Origin: an uncultured Synergistaceae bacterium
GTDB lineage: Bacteria; Synergistota; Synergistia; Synergistales; Aminobacteriaceae
Length of the DNA: 16,798 bases
NCBI GenBank assembly: GCA_937870605.1
Contig: CALMZW010000301.1
Coordinates: 1-16,798, forward strand
Reading direction: 5' to 3'
A model generated the notes under the pieces. The model was not told the origin of the DNA. It saw nothing but the letters and a program-made list of their open reading frames with translations, and ran no database searches. The translations under genes were made by a program, and so were the position numbers. This document shows, piece by piece, positions 1 to 7,599 of this stretch. Numbering within the stretch: the stretch's first letter is position 1; the number at the start of each line of letters is the position of its first letter.

Positions 1-1728
1 GGACATACGGTGATCGGCTTTCTTGACGCATTGAAGGAAAGCAACATCCGCTTCATTTCCGTCCGGCACGAACAGATCGCCGCGCACGCGGCGGACGGCT
101 ACGCCCGGGCGAAGGGATGCCGGGTTCCGGGCGTCCTCCTGACCCACCTCGGCCCCGGACTCGCCAACGCGACCACAGGCGTCGCGGAAGCGGGACTTAA
201 CTCCATCCCCCTGGTCGTCATCGCGGGAGACGTTCCGAGCTGCTACTTCGGCCGCCATCCGCACCAGGAGGTCAACATGCATTCGGACGCGAGCCAGTTC
301 GAGATCTATCGCCCCTTCGTCAAGCGCGCATGGAGGGTCGACCGTCCGGAGCTTCTCCCCGAAGTGATGGACAAGGCCTTCCGGCTTGCCGTTACGGGGC
401 GCCCGGGGCCGGTGCTGGTATCCGTCCCGATGGACCTCTTCTCCATGGAAATCGACACCCGCTTCTTCGATCAGCGCATCGACAACGCCCCGAAGCTCCC
501 GCGCCCCGGAATGGATGAACAGACCGCAACGGAAATCGCGACGATGCTGGCGGAAGCGGCGCACCCGATTCTCTACCCGGGCGGCGGCGTCATCTCCTCG
601 GGCGCGGCGGCCGCGTTCACGGAGCTGGCGACGCACCTCGAAATTCCGGTCCTCTACACGCTCATGGGCAAGGGCTCCATCCCGGACGACCATCCGCTCG
701 CCGTCGGAATGACCGGCTTCTGGGGGACGGCGTTCAACAACAGCACGGCAATGAAGGCGGACGTCATGATGGCGATCGGCACGAGGCTCTCCGAAGCGGA
801 CTGCAGTTCCTGGTACTTCGGCGAGACGTTCGACATTCCCCCCACGAGGCTCATCCATATCGACATCAACCAGGAAGAGATCGGCCGGAACTACAAGACC
901 GAGATCGGCGCGGTCTGCGACGCGAAGATGGCGATTGACGCCATCCTGTCGGCGGCGAAGAAGAAATACCCGGCCGGCGTGAAACGCCCGCAGATCGTCA
1001 AGGCCATCGCTGAGGCGAAAACGGCGTACCGGGCGTCAATCGCCGACGCGCAGAAGTCGAACCAGTGGCCGATGCGCCCCGAACGGATCCTCGCGGATCT
1101 TCGGGAAGCGCTCCCGAGAGACGGCTTCGTCGTCGCGGACGTCGGATGGAACAAAAACGGCGTCGGGCAGCAGTTCCCCATTTACGAGCCGGGGACGTTC
1201 GTGGCCCCCGGAGGACTCGCGACGATGGGATACGGTCCGTCCGCAGCCCTCGGGGTGAAGGCCGCACGCCCGGATCGCAAGGTCGTGGCCCTGATCGGGG
1301 ACGGCGGCATGGGCGCCAACGTCTCCCCGTTCGCGACCGGCGCGGTGGAAAACATCGCCGTCGTGTGGGTCGTCATGAACAACTGCGCGTTCGGGACCAT
1401 CGCGGGGCTTGAGAACCAGCACTACCAGCACCAGTTCGCGACGCTCTTCGAGCGGGACGGACAACCGTACAGCCCCGACTTCGCGGCCATTGCGGAAGCC
1501 TACGGAATCAAGGGGTACACGGTGGAGCGTCCGGAAGACTTCAAGCCGATCCTGGAAGAGGCCCTCGCGCTCGAAAAGCCCTGTGTCATCGATGTCCGCA
1601 TGGAAAATGCGCCCGTCGTCACGGAGGGGTGCTGGAACATCAACGATATTTTCCGGAAACGCGGAGAGGAAAAGCCGTGGAGAGTCTGGTCCTGGGGCGA
1701 GGAAACACCCTGGAGGATGACGAAATAG
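1..1728 (+). CDS. Thiamine-diphosphate-dependent enzyme, acetolactate synthase-like (5' partial)
   Basis: The reading frame is open to the first base and reads GHTVIGFLDAL before the GTG at position 10. That matches the interior of the ThDP N-terminal domain, so the GTG is an ordinary Val codon and roughly 20-40 N-terminal residues lie outside the window. Visible marks are the cofactor-activating Glu in RHEQIAAHAADGYAR (visible codon 24), a middle domain around codons 180-320, and the C-terminal ThDP/Mg motif GDGG (codons 433-436) ending in NN (codons 460-461). This is the three-domain layout of acetolactate synthase, 2-oxoacid decarboxylases and oxalyl-CoA decarboxylase-type enzymes. The exact reaction is not readable. 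True acetolactate synthase is less likely because no small subunit follows and the next gene, 42 bases on, is a CoA-acylating aldehyde dehydrogenase. I infer decarboxylation of a 2-oxoacid, or C-C cleavage giving an aldehyde, in the same operon. Confidence is high for the family and low for the substrate. Confidence 0.9.
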   Translation, partial: GHTVIGFLDALKESNIRFISVRHEQIAAHAADGYARAKGCRVPGVLLTHLGPGLANATTGVAEAGLNSIPLVVIAGDVPSCYFGRHPHQEVNMHSDASQFEIYRPFVKRAWRVDRPELLPEVMDKAFRLAVTGRPGPVLVSVPMDLFSMEIDTRFFDQRIDNAPKLPRPGMDEQTATEIATMLAEAAHPILYPGGGVISSGAAAAFTELATHLEIPVLYTLMGKGSIPDDHPLAVGMTGFWGTAFNNSTAMKADVMMAIGTRLSEADCSSWYFGETFDIPPTRLIHIDINQEEIGRNYKTEIGAVCDAKMAIDAILSAAKKKYPAGVKRPQIVKAIAEAKTAYRASIADAQKSNQWPMRPERILADLREALPRDGFVVADVGWNKNGVGQQFPIYEPGTFVAPGGLATMGYGPSAALGVKAARPDRKVVALIGDGGMGANVSPFATGAVENIAVVWVVMNNCAFGTIAGLENQHYQHQFATLFERDGQPYSPDFAAIAEAYGIKGYTVERPEDFKPILEEALALEKPCVIDVRMENAPVVTEGCWNINDIFRKRGEEKPWRVWSWGEETPWRMTK

Positions 1729-1770
1729 CCGGCCCCGCACGCGAAAGAGTCGTAAAGGAGATGTGAAGGT

Positions 1771-3192
1771 ATGGCGAAACACGAAATCACGGAGGAACAG
1801 AAACTTGAGTTGGAAAAGATCTTCGGGCGGGCTCGCGCCGCGGAAAAGATCATCGAAACCTACGACCAGGAGCGCGTCGACCGGATGTGCCGGTGCGTCG
1901 CATGGGCGGCCGGCAACCCCAGGGACTTCGACCGTCTCTGCAAGATGGGCGTCGAGGAAAGCGGCGCGGGCGACTGGGCAGGCCGGTTCGGCAAGCGCCA
2001 CAAGATCCTCGGGGTTCTTCGCGATGCGCTGCGGCAGAAGAGCGTCGGCCCCATCGAGGTGATCCCCGAGAAGGGCATCGTGCGCTACGGCAAGCCGGCG
2101 GGCGTGATCACGTCCCTGATTCCGATGACGAACCCGGAACTGACGCCCATCGTCACCGCCATCTATGCGCTGAAGGCCCGGGACGTCGTCGTCTTTTCGC
2201 CCCATCCCCGGACGAAAAAGACCACCTATGAAGTCGTCGAGAAGATGCGGCAGGGACTAAGGGCCATCGGCGAACCCGAGGATTTCCTGCTCTGCATCAC
2301 GGACGTCAACATGGCGGTCGTCGCGGAAGCGATGAAAATGTGCGATCTCATCATGGCCACGGGCGGACCCGCCATGACCAAGGCCGCGCACAGCTCCGGC
2401 AAGCCCGCCTATTGCTCGGGCGCCGGCAACGCGACGATGATTTTCGACGAAACCACGGACGTCGAGGAAGCCGCGCGGAACACGCGGATCAGCAAGACCT
2501 CGGACTACGGTTCCGGCTGCTCGGCCGACGGAAACCTCGTCATCTACGGCGGGATCTACGATGCGATGGTGAAACAGCTCCAGAAGGAAGGCGGCTATCT
2601 CGCGACCGACGAACAGCGCGAGATGCTCAAGAAGGCCATGTGGGACGACGAGGGACACCGGCGCGTCGAAACGGTGGCCGTCTCGCCGCAGAAGCTCTGC
2701 AAGGCCGCCGGGTTCGATATCCCGGAGGACCGGAAGTTCGTCATGGTCGTCGGAGACGGAATCGGGAAAGAGCACTTGTTCTCCGGCGAGAAACTCACGA
2801 CGCTGCTCGCCCTCTATCGCTACGAAGGAGCGTTCGAGAACGCGCTCAAAATGATGGACGAAATCTACAAGGTCGGCGGACGCGGACACTCCTGCGGCAT
2901 CTACAGCTTCAACGACGAGCACATCAACGCGCTCGCCCTTCGCGCGCCGGTCACCCGCGTCATGGTCCGCCAGCCGCAGTCGAAGGCCAACGCCGGAAGC
3001 GCCAACAACGGCATGCCGATGACATCGAGCATGGGCTGCGGAACCTGGGGAGGCAACCAGGTATCGGAGAACATCGCGCTCAAGCATTACATGAACAGCA
3101 CCTGGGTCGCGAAACCCATCATGACGGACATCCCTTCGGAAGCCGTACTCTTCGGCGAATTTTTCGATCCGGAGAACCGGAAGGGAGACTGA
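1771..3192 (+). CDS. CoA-acylating aldehyde dehydrogenase, SauS (sulfoacetaldehyde dehydrogenase)-like
   Basis: A 473-residue aldehyde dehydrogenase superfamily protein of the short CoA-acylating branch (PduP/EutE/SauS-like), which converts an aldehyde plus CoA and NAD(P)+ to acyl-CoA. The probable catalytic Cys is C250 in YGSGCSADG. Before it come a nucleotide-binding region with MATGGPAMTKAAHSSGKPAY and the GAGNATMIFDETTDVEEAAR segment typical of the branch. The C-terminal part (about residues 405-455), with NGMPMTSSMGCGTWGGN, recalls sulfoacetaldehyde dehydrogenase (SauS) as I remember it; this is family recollection, not a search. The ATG at 1771 has AAAGGAG about 10 bases upstream. The gene lies 42 bases after the ThDP enzyme, so the two probably act in sequence, aldehyde release followed by acyl-CoA formation. 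It ends just before a perfect 12-bp hairpin. Sulfoacetaldehyde as substrate is a hypothesis; other short or acidic aldehydes fit equally well. Confidence 0.87.
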   Translation: MAKHEITEEQKLELEKIFGRARAAEKIIETYDQERVDRMCRCVAWAAGNPRDFDRLCKMGVEESGAGDWAGRFGKRHKILGVLRDALRQKSVGPIEVIPEKGIVRYGKPAGVITSLIPMTNPELTPIVTAIYALKARDVVVFSPHPRTKKTTYEVVEKMRQGLRAIGEPEDFLLCITDVNMAVVAEAMKMCDLIMATGGPAMTKAAHSSGKPAYCSGAGNATMIFDETTDVEEAARNTRISKTSDYGSGCSADGNLVIYGGIYDAMVKQLQKEGGYLATDEQREMLKKAMWDDEGHRRVETVAVSPQKLCKAAGFDIPEDRKFVMVVGDGIGKEHLFSGEKLTTLLALYRYEGAFENALKMMDEIYKVGGRGHSCGIYSFNDEHINALALRAPVTRVMVRQPQSKANAGSANNGMPMTSSMGCGTWGGNQVSENIALKHYMNSTWVAKPIMTDIPSEAVLFGEFFDPENRKGD

Positions 3193-3198
3193 TCGCTC

Positions 3199-3228
3199 CT
3201 CTTTCCCGGCCGACGCGCCGGGAAAGAG
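3199..3228 (+). promoter_or_regulatory. 12-bp perfect stem-loop between dehydrogenase gene and tctC
   Basis: The left arm CTCTTTCCCGGC (3199-3210) and right arm GCCGGGAAAGAG (3217-3228) pair perfectly around a 6-base loop. No T tract follows on either strand, so a textbook rho-independent terminator is not supported. It starts 7 bases after the dehydrogenase stop codon. It may protect the upstream mRNA 3' end, mark a processing site or partly attenuate readthrough into tctC. Confidence 0.7.
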
Positions 3229-3281
3229 CCGTACACGCTCCGGATTTCGCCCGATTGCAACGTTCCAAAGACATGCCAATA

Positions 3282-3290
3282 AAAGGAGGA
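3282..3290 (+). promoter_or_regulatory. Strong ribosome binding site of first tctC
   Basis: AAGGAGGAG lies about 7 bases before the ATG at 3298. It is one of the strongest Shine-Dalgarno matches in the window, which fits high synthesis of a periplasmic binding protein. Confidence 0.75.
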
Positions 3291-3297
3291 GTCACGA

Positions 3298-4299
3298 ATG
3301 AAGAGATCCTGCGTTCTGTTCCTGTCCGTTTTGTTGATGCTGTCGGCGGCTTCCATGGGATTCGCCGCGTATCCGGAAAAGACGATCCAGGGGTACATCA
3401 TGTGGGGCGCCGGCGGCGGGACCGATAATTTCGCCCGCGCGATCACGCCGCTCGTCGAGAAACACCTCGGCGGCTCGATCGTCCTGCAGAACAAGGTCGG
3501 GGCCTCCGGCGCCCTCGCGACGACGCTGGTGGTCAACTCCGCCGGCGACGGATATTCCCTGCTGTACGGCGCCGAAAATCCGGCGAACTATCGCGTCCTC
3601 GGCCTGTCCCCGCTGAGCTTCCACGACCTCGAACCCATCACGGTGGCCGTCGAGGGCGCAGTCGTCATCTGCGTGAACCCGGAAACACCCTACAAGACCA
3701 TGAAAGATCTCGTCGAGGCTGCGAAAGAAAGCAAGAAGATCCGCATGGCGACGTCCGGCGTGGGCGGTCTGCCCTATGTGGCGGGCGCCATGATGAAGAA
3801 TATCCACGGAACCGACTTCAACTACATCCAGTTCGACGGCGACGGCCCAGGCGCGACCGCAGTCATGGGCGGACACGCCGACGTCATGCCGCTCGCGCTG
3901 TCAACATCCGTCGAGTATATCCGCGCAGGGCGGCTCCGGGGACTTGCGGTCCTTGCGACGAAACGGGTTCCGCAACTGCCTGACCTCCCCTGCATCACCG
4001 AAGTCTATCCGGAATACGCGCAATACCTCCCCTGGGGCCCCTTCTACGGCGTTTTCGTGAAAAAGGGAACTCCCGCCGATGTCGTCGCGAAGCTGTCGGA
4101 CGCGTTCACCAAGGCCATGGCCGAACCCCGTTTTGAAGAATACGTCCGGAATTCGGGCGGCTTCAAGAACGGAAGCACGGGCGCGGAAGCGGTGAAGTTC
4201 CTCGAAAAGTTCGAATCCACCGCCAGCTGGCTGATCTTCAACGCGGGCGGCGCGAAGAAATCCCCCGCAGAGTTCGGAATCCCCGAACCCAGGAAATAA
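3298..4299 (+). CDS. tctC: TTT-family periplasmic substrate-binding protein (TctC/Bug), copy 1
   Basis: A 333-residue secreted binding protein for a tripartite tricarboxylate transporter. Residues 1 to about 23 form a signal peptide (MKRS, hydrophobic core, then GFAA) with cleavage near FA|AYPEK. The mature start carries the TctC pattern: a P-E-K beta strand, a ligand loop WGAGGGTDNFAR, and the NKVGASGALATT loop that contacts the substrate carboxylate. In most Bug/TctC proteins the first loop follows a Pro-Phe/Tyr pair, so the Met-Trp before GAGG is a noticeable variant shared with the second copy at 6590. Family members bind C4-C6 carboxylates, aromatic acids, sulfonates or amino acids, so the ligand is open. 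Length and end (FGIPEPRK) match the family. The partner membrane genes tctB and tctA follow after an 11-bp hairpin. The start is set by a strong Shine-Dalgarno. Confidence 0.93.
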   Translation: MKRSCVLFLSVLLMLSAASMGFAAYPEKTIQGYIMWGAGGGTDNFARAITPLVEKHLGGSIVLQNKVGASGALATTLVVNSAGDGYSLLYGAENPANYRVLGLSPLSFHDLEPITVAVEGAVVICVNPETPYKTMKDLVEAAKESKKIRMATSGVGGLPYVAGAMMKNIHGTDFNYIQFDGDGPGATAVMGGHADVMPLALSTSVEYIRAGRLRGLAVLATKRVPQLPDLPCITEVYPEYAQYLPWGPFYGVFVKKGTPADVVAKLSDAFTKAMAEPRFEEYVRNSGGFKNGSTGAEAVKFLEKFESTASWLIFNAGGAKKSPAEFGIPEPRK

Positions 4300-4323
4300 G
4301 CTCGTTCACACACCGCGAAACAC

Positions 4324-4365
4324 GGGGAAATGGATCGGTGCGTTGCGCTGCCGCTCCATTTCCCC
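4324..4365 (+). promoter_or_regulatory. 11-bp stem-loop between tctC and tctB
   Basis: GGGGAAATGGA (4324-4334) pairs perfectly with TCCATTTCCCC (4355-4365) across a 20-base loop whose edges (CGG/CCG) can pair further. No T tract follows. An intergenic hairpin after a binding-protein gene and before its membrane genes is a known way (for example malE-malF) to keep more binding protein than permease, by stabilising the upstream mRNA or limiting readthrough. That role here is inferred. Confidence 0.7.
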
Positions 4366-4406
4366 CTGATCAGGTTCCGTTCAGTTGAAAGGAAGTGAAA
4401 TGCCCT

Positions 4407-4937
4407 ATGGAAGAATCGAAAGAGATTCTCGCGGAGGGAAATGCGGCCGAAGGAGCCGCTTCACTGAAGGACTTGTCCACGTTCGTTCCCGAAGCTCACC
4501 GGAAACCCGGAGAACTCGGAATCGCGGCGATCACGTTTCTCATCGGGGCGCTCGGGTACTATTTCGCGCTGGACATGACGAGCGGCGAGTATTCGTCCCC
4601 TTCCGTCTTTCCGAAGCTCGCTTCGACGGTGATCATGCTTTGTTCCGCCGTCAACTTTTTTCGTGCTGTGAAGCGGGAGAAACCCGAAGCCACGGCGCCT
4701 TCGCTGGCGCGCTTTCTTTTCCCCGGAGATGTCGTGGTTGTTCTCTGCTTCCTCGTGGTGTATTGCATCGCGTTGCCTAAACTTCATTTCGTCGTATCTT
4801 CCTTCGCTTTTCTCGCTTTGGGGATGATCTATCTTCAGAGAGGAAAACACATCGTTCGGGCGCTGCTCGTTTCCGCAGCCTCCCTTGCGGTGCTGGTGGC
4901 CGTCTTCCGCTACCTCTTCCTCGTCATTCTTCCGTAA
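4407..4937 (+). CDS. tctB: TTT-family small membrane subunit TctB
   Basis: A 176-residue integral membrane protein, the small and poorly conserved subunit of the tripartite tricarboxylate transporter. A soluble N-terminus of about 35 residues precedes four hydrophobic segments: about 36-57 (LGIAAITFLIGALGYYFAL), 69-90 (PKLASTVIMLCSAVNFF), 109-140 (VVVVLCFLVVYCIAL and following) and 149-176 (ALLVSAASLAVLVAVFRYLF). The ATG at 4407 is preferred, with AAGGAAG about 11 bases upstream. A GTG at 4395 lies inside that Shine-Dalgarno, and an ATG at 4400 is in a different frame. The gene stops 15 bases before tctA, the usual tctB-tctA arrangement. With TctA it should form the Na+- or H+-coupled uptake channel for ligand delivered by one or both TctC proteins. 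Confidence 0.88.
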   Translation: MEESKEILAEGNAAEGAASLKDLSTFVPEAHRKPGELGIAAITFLIGALGYYFALDMTSGEYSSPSVFPKLASTVIMLCSAVNFFRAVKREKPEATAPSLARFLFPGDVVVVLCFLVVYCIALPKLHFVVSSFAFLALGMIYLQRGKHIVRALLVSAASLAVLVAVFRYLFLVILP

Positions 4938-4952
4938 AGGGGCCCGGCAAAA

Positions 4953-6446
4953 ATGGCGCAGAACCTTCAGTATTTCCTGATCCCGTTCCTTCAGCCCGAG
5001 ATGATGCTCCTGATCTGGGTGGGCGTTTTCGCCGGCATCTGGGTGGGAGCCATTCCGGGGCTTTCCGTGACCATGGCGGCCTCCCTGCTGATCTCCTTTA
5101 CCTTCTCGTGGGATATCAACAGCGCACTGGCGCTGATCTGCGGCGTATTCGTCGGCGGCGTCTACGGCGGCGCCATCACCGCCATTCTCATCAACATTCC
5201 GGGAGCGCCGGCCGCGATCGCGACGGCGATGGACGGCTATCCGCTGGCCCAGATGGGCGAAGCCGGCAAGGCCATCGGCCTTTGCACGACCGTGTCGGTT
5301 TTCGCGAGTTTTGTGGGCATCGTGGTCCTTGCCGTGGCCGCTCCGGTCATTGCGAACTTTTCGCTCAAGTTCGCCCCACGGGATTTCTTCCTGCTCGCCG
5401 TGATGGGACTGCTTCTCATCGGCAGCATCGGCGGCGGAGACCCGATCAAGGGGATAACGGCGGGAGCCGTCGGCGTCCTTCTCAGCATGGTGGGCATGGA
5501 TCCCTCCACGGGGGAGCTTCGCTACACCTTCGGCAATCTGTACCTGATGGCGGGAATCAGCTTTGTCACCGCCATGATCGGCCTTTTCGGCGTTTCCGAG
5601 GCATTGACGCAGTTCCGCAGTTCGGGGATGAAATCGCCGAAACAGAATCTCGACCGGATCATCCCAAGTTGGGCGACATTTCTGAAATACCTTCCGCTCT
5701 CGCTCCGTTCCGCCTTGCTCGGAGTCTTCATCGGGGCGCTTCCGGGCACGGGAGGCGACGTGGCCGCCCTTCTGGCCTACGATCAGGCGAAACGATCCAC
5801 GAAACACCCTTCGAGGCCCTTCGGCAAGGGCGCCCTCGAAGGGATCATCGCTCCCGAAACGGCCAACAAGGGAGCCATCGGCGGCGCCTTCATCCCGATG
5901 CTGACGCTCGGCATTCCCGGAGACGCCGTCACGGCCATCATCATCGGAGCGTTGTTCATCCACGGACTGAAACCCGGCCCCATGCTCATGATCGAAACGC
6001 CCCACCTGTTTTGGATGATCGTCAGCTGTCTGAGCATCGCCAGCGTGGCCCTCATGGTGCTGGGGCTGATCAGCGTGAAGCCCTTCGCGAAAATCATCGA
6101 GATCCCGAAAGAAATCGTCATGCCCGTGGTCATCATTCTCTCCGTCATCGGGACGTACGCCATCCAAAACAGCGTCGTGGACATTTTCTACATGATCGGT
6201 TTCGGAATCATCGGGTACTTCCTGCGTCTTTACGGTTACGCGACGGGGCCGATGGTCCTGGGACTCATCCTGGGCCCCATGCTCGACGCCAACTACCGGC
6301 GGACCATGCAGGGGGCGGAGAACCAGATCCTCCCCTTCCTGCAGGGCTTTGTCACCAGTCCCATCAGCCTGTTCCTGACGCTGTCCATTGTTTTCCTTCT
6401 TTTCTCCCAGACCGCAACATACAGGAGGTGGCGCGGACTCGAGTGA
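4953..6446 (+). CDS. tctA: TTT-family large membrane subunit TctA
   Basis: A 497-residue protein with about 11-12 hydrophobic segments, the pore-forming subunit of the tripartite tricarboxylate transporter. Family marks are clear: an early GAIPGLSVTMAASLL motif (about residues 33-47), GVYGGAITAILINIPGAPAA (about 70-89), and the duplicated signature in the second half, GALPGTGGDVAALLAYDQAK followed by EGIIAPETANKGAIGGAFIP and TLGIPGDAVTAIIIGA. These Gly/Pro-rich loops form the substrate path in this family. The ATG at 4953 has AAAGGGG about 10 bases upstream, overlapping the end of tctB. It is full length and intact. Only one tctBA pair exists here for two TctC proteins, so both binding proteins may dock on this permease. 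Confidence 0.95.
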   Translation: MAQNLQYFLIPFLQPEMMLLIWVGVFAGIWVGAIPGLSVTMAASLLISFTFSWDINSALALICGVFVGGVYGGAITAILINIPGAPAAIATAMDGYPLAQMGEAGKAIGLCTTVSVFASFVGIVVLAVAAPVIANFSLKFAPRDFFLLAVMGLLLIGSIGGGDPIKGITAGAVGVLLSMVGMDPSTGELRYTFGNLYLMAGISFVTAMIGLFGVSEALTQFRSSGMKSPKQNLDRIIPSWATFLKYLPLSLRSALLGVFIGALPGTGGDVAALLAYDQAKRSTKHPSRPFGKGALEGIIAPETANKGAIGGAFIPMLTLGIPGDAVTAIIIGALFIHGLKPGPMLMIETPHLFWMIVSCLSIASVALMVLGLISVKPFAKIIEIPKEIVMPVVIILSVIGTYAIQNSVVDIFYMIGFGIIGYFLRLYGYATGPMVLGLILGPMLDANYRRTMQGAENQILPFLQGFVTSPISLFLTLSIVFLLFSQTATYRRWRGLE

Positions 6447-6479
6447 CGACTGCCCGTTTTGTCGCGACGCACGGCGGCG

Positions 6480-6519
6480 TTCTCCGTCTGACGGGCTGCC
6501 GCGGGGAACTTCCGGAGAA
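6480..6519 (+). promoter_or_regulatory. Possible stem-loop in the tctA-tctC2 gap
   Basis: TTCTCCG (6480-6486) can pair with CGGAGAA (6513-6519) over a 26-base loop in the 143-base gap between tctA and the second tctC. The stem is only 7 bp and no T tract follows. I see no convincing sigma-70 promoter in this gap. It is listed because stem-loops recur next to the other binding-protein genes of this block. Confidence 0.3.
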
Positions 6520-6589
6520 TTCCGGACAGGACTGAAACATGAGAAAACGACATCCGAACAAATACACAAATATGAAGGGAATGAGACGT

Positions 6590-7582
6590 ATGAAGAAATT
6601 GTGTGTTGCGCTCCTGCTCCTCTCGGTCATGACAGGTTCGGCGATTGCCGCGTACCCGGAAAAAAATCCCCAGGGGTACATCATGTGGGGCGCGGGCGGC
6701 GCGATGGACAATGTCGCCCGGGCCATCACCCCCATCGCCCAGCAGCATCTTGGCAAGACGATCATCCTTCAGAACAAGACGGGGGCGACGGGCGCGATCG
6801 CCACGACCTTCGTCGCCAATCAGCCCGCGGACGGATACAGCCTTCTCTTCGGCGCCGAAAATCCCAATCTCTACAAGGTCGCCGGACTGTCCCAGATCGA
6901 CTATGACCAGCTCGACCCCGTCCTGCTCATGATGGCCAACGTCGGCGTCGTCGTCGTGGCGAAGGATTCCCCCTACAAGACCTACAAGGACTTCATCGAC
7001 GCCGCGATGTCGGGCAAGACGATCTCGGTCGGCTCGACGGGCCCCGGAGGGCTCGCTTTCGTGGCCACGACCATGATCGAAAAAATCCACGGCATGAAGT
7101 TCAACAAGATCCAGTTCGACGGGGAGGGCCCCTGCATCACCGCGCTGATGGGGGGACACATCGACGCCGTCGCCGTCGGCCTGCTGGCCGCCGCCAACTT
7201 CATCAAGTCCGGGTCCGTGCGCGGTCTCGCGATGATTTCCACCGAACGGATCCCCGGGATGGACGTCCCTGCCGTTACGGAAGCGTACAAAGAATATGGA
7301 CCGTATCTCCCCTGGGGCGCGTTTTTCGGCGTCTTTGTGCGAAAGGAAACCCCGAAAGAGGCCTTCGACGCGCTTCAGGCCGCGTACCTGAAAGCCTATG
7401 AAGATCCCAAATTCGACGAATTCGCAAAAAGCATGGGCGGCGTCAAGCTCGGCCTGACCGGAGACAAGGCGCGCGCATACATCAAGCAGAACCAGTCGGT
7501 GAGCGCGTGGCTCCTCTACGACGCGGGCGGCGCGAAGTTCTCTCCCGCGGACTTCGGGATTCCTCGCCCCCAGTCGAAGTGA
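6590..7582 (+). CDS. tctC: TTT-family periplasmic substrate-binding protein (TctC/Bug), copy 2
   Basis: A 330-residue paralogue of the protein at 3298. The ATG at 6590 is chosen over in-frame ATGs at 6539, 6572 and 6581. It gives a compact signal peptide, MKKLCVALLLLSVMTGSAIA with cleavage before AYPEK, and has AAGGGA about 10 bases upstream. The mature protein shares AYPEK, QGYIMWGAGG, DNxARAITP, LQNKxGAxGAxATT and DGYSL with copy 1, giving roughly half identical residues over the first 90 by eye. Copy 1 has GGTDN where copy 2 has GAMDN, and QFDGDGP where copy 2 has QFDGEGP, so ligand preference may differ. It probably feeds the TctBA encoded just upstream. The TIM-barrel gene begins 17 bases after its stop, which ties that enzyme to uptake of this protein's ligand. 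Confidence 0.92.
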   Translation: MKKLCVALLLLSVMTGSAIAAYPEKNPQGYIMWGAGGAMDNVARAITPIAQQHLGKTIILQNKTGATGAIATTFVANQPADGYSLLFGAENPNLYKVAGLSQIDYDQLDPVLLMMANVGVVVVAKDSPYKTYKDFIDAAMSGKTISVGSTGPGGLAFVATTMIEKIHGMKFNKIQFDGEGPCITALMGGHIDAVAVGLLAAANFIKSGSVRGLAMISTERIPGMDVPAVTEAYKEYGPYLPWGAFFGVFVRKETPKEAFDALQAAYLKAYEDPKFDEFAKSMGGVKLGLTGDKARAYIKQNQSVSAWLLYDAGGAKFSPADFGIPRPQSK

Positions 7583-7599
7583 CGGAGGCGCGCGCGATC

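Noticed and set aside
10..12. GTG as the start codon of the first gene
   Set aside because: The frame is open to base 1 and the preceding residues (GHT) continue the conserved N-terminal ThDP domain; no ribosome site can be seen. The gene is 5' truncated by the window.
1..1728. Assignment of the ThDP enzyme as Xsc or as IolD
   Set aside because: As I recall the families, the cofactor motif ends in NN rather than HN as in Xsc. The size and N-terminal pattern are those of acetolactate synthase-type proteins, and no other iol genes with clear identity are present.
1036..2205. 389-codon minus-strand open frame spanning the ThDP and dehydrogenase genes
   Set aside because: It crosses two convincing plus-strand genes and shows no family motif.
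3255..3283. TTGCAA-17-AATAAA as a promoter for tctC1
   Set aside because: The supposed -10 overlaps the ribosome binding site, so a transcript from it would lack the site.
4400..4402. ATG at 4400 as the tctB start
   Set aside because: It is in another frame that yields an Arg-rich product lacking membrane segments.
4461..6569. 702-codon open frame on the minus strand opposite tctB/tctA
   Set aside because: The product is low-complexity and rich in His, Asp, Arg and Gly with no domain or hydrophobic pattern. It mirrors the codon bias of the GC-rich plus-strand genes, which show clear family motifs.
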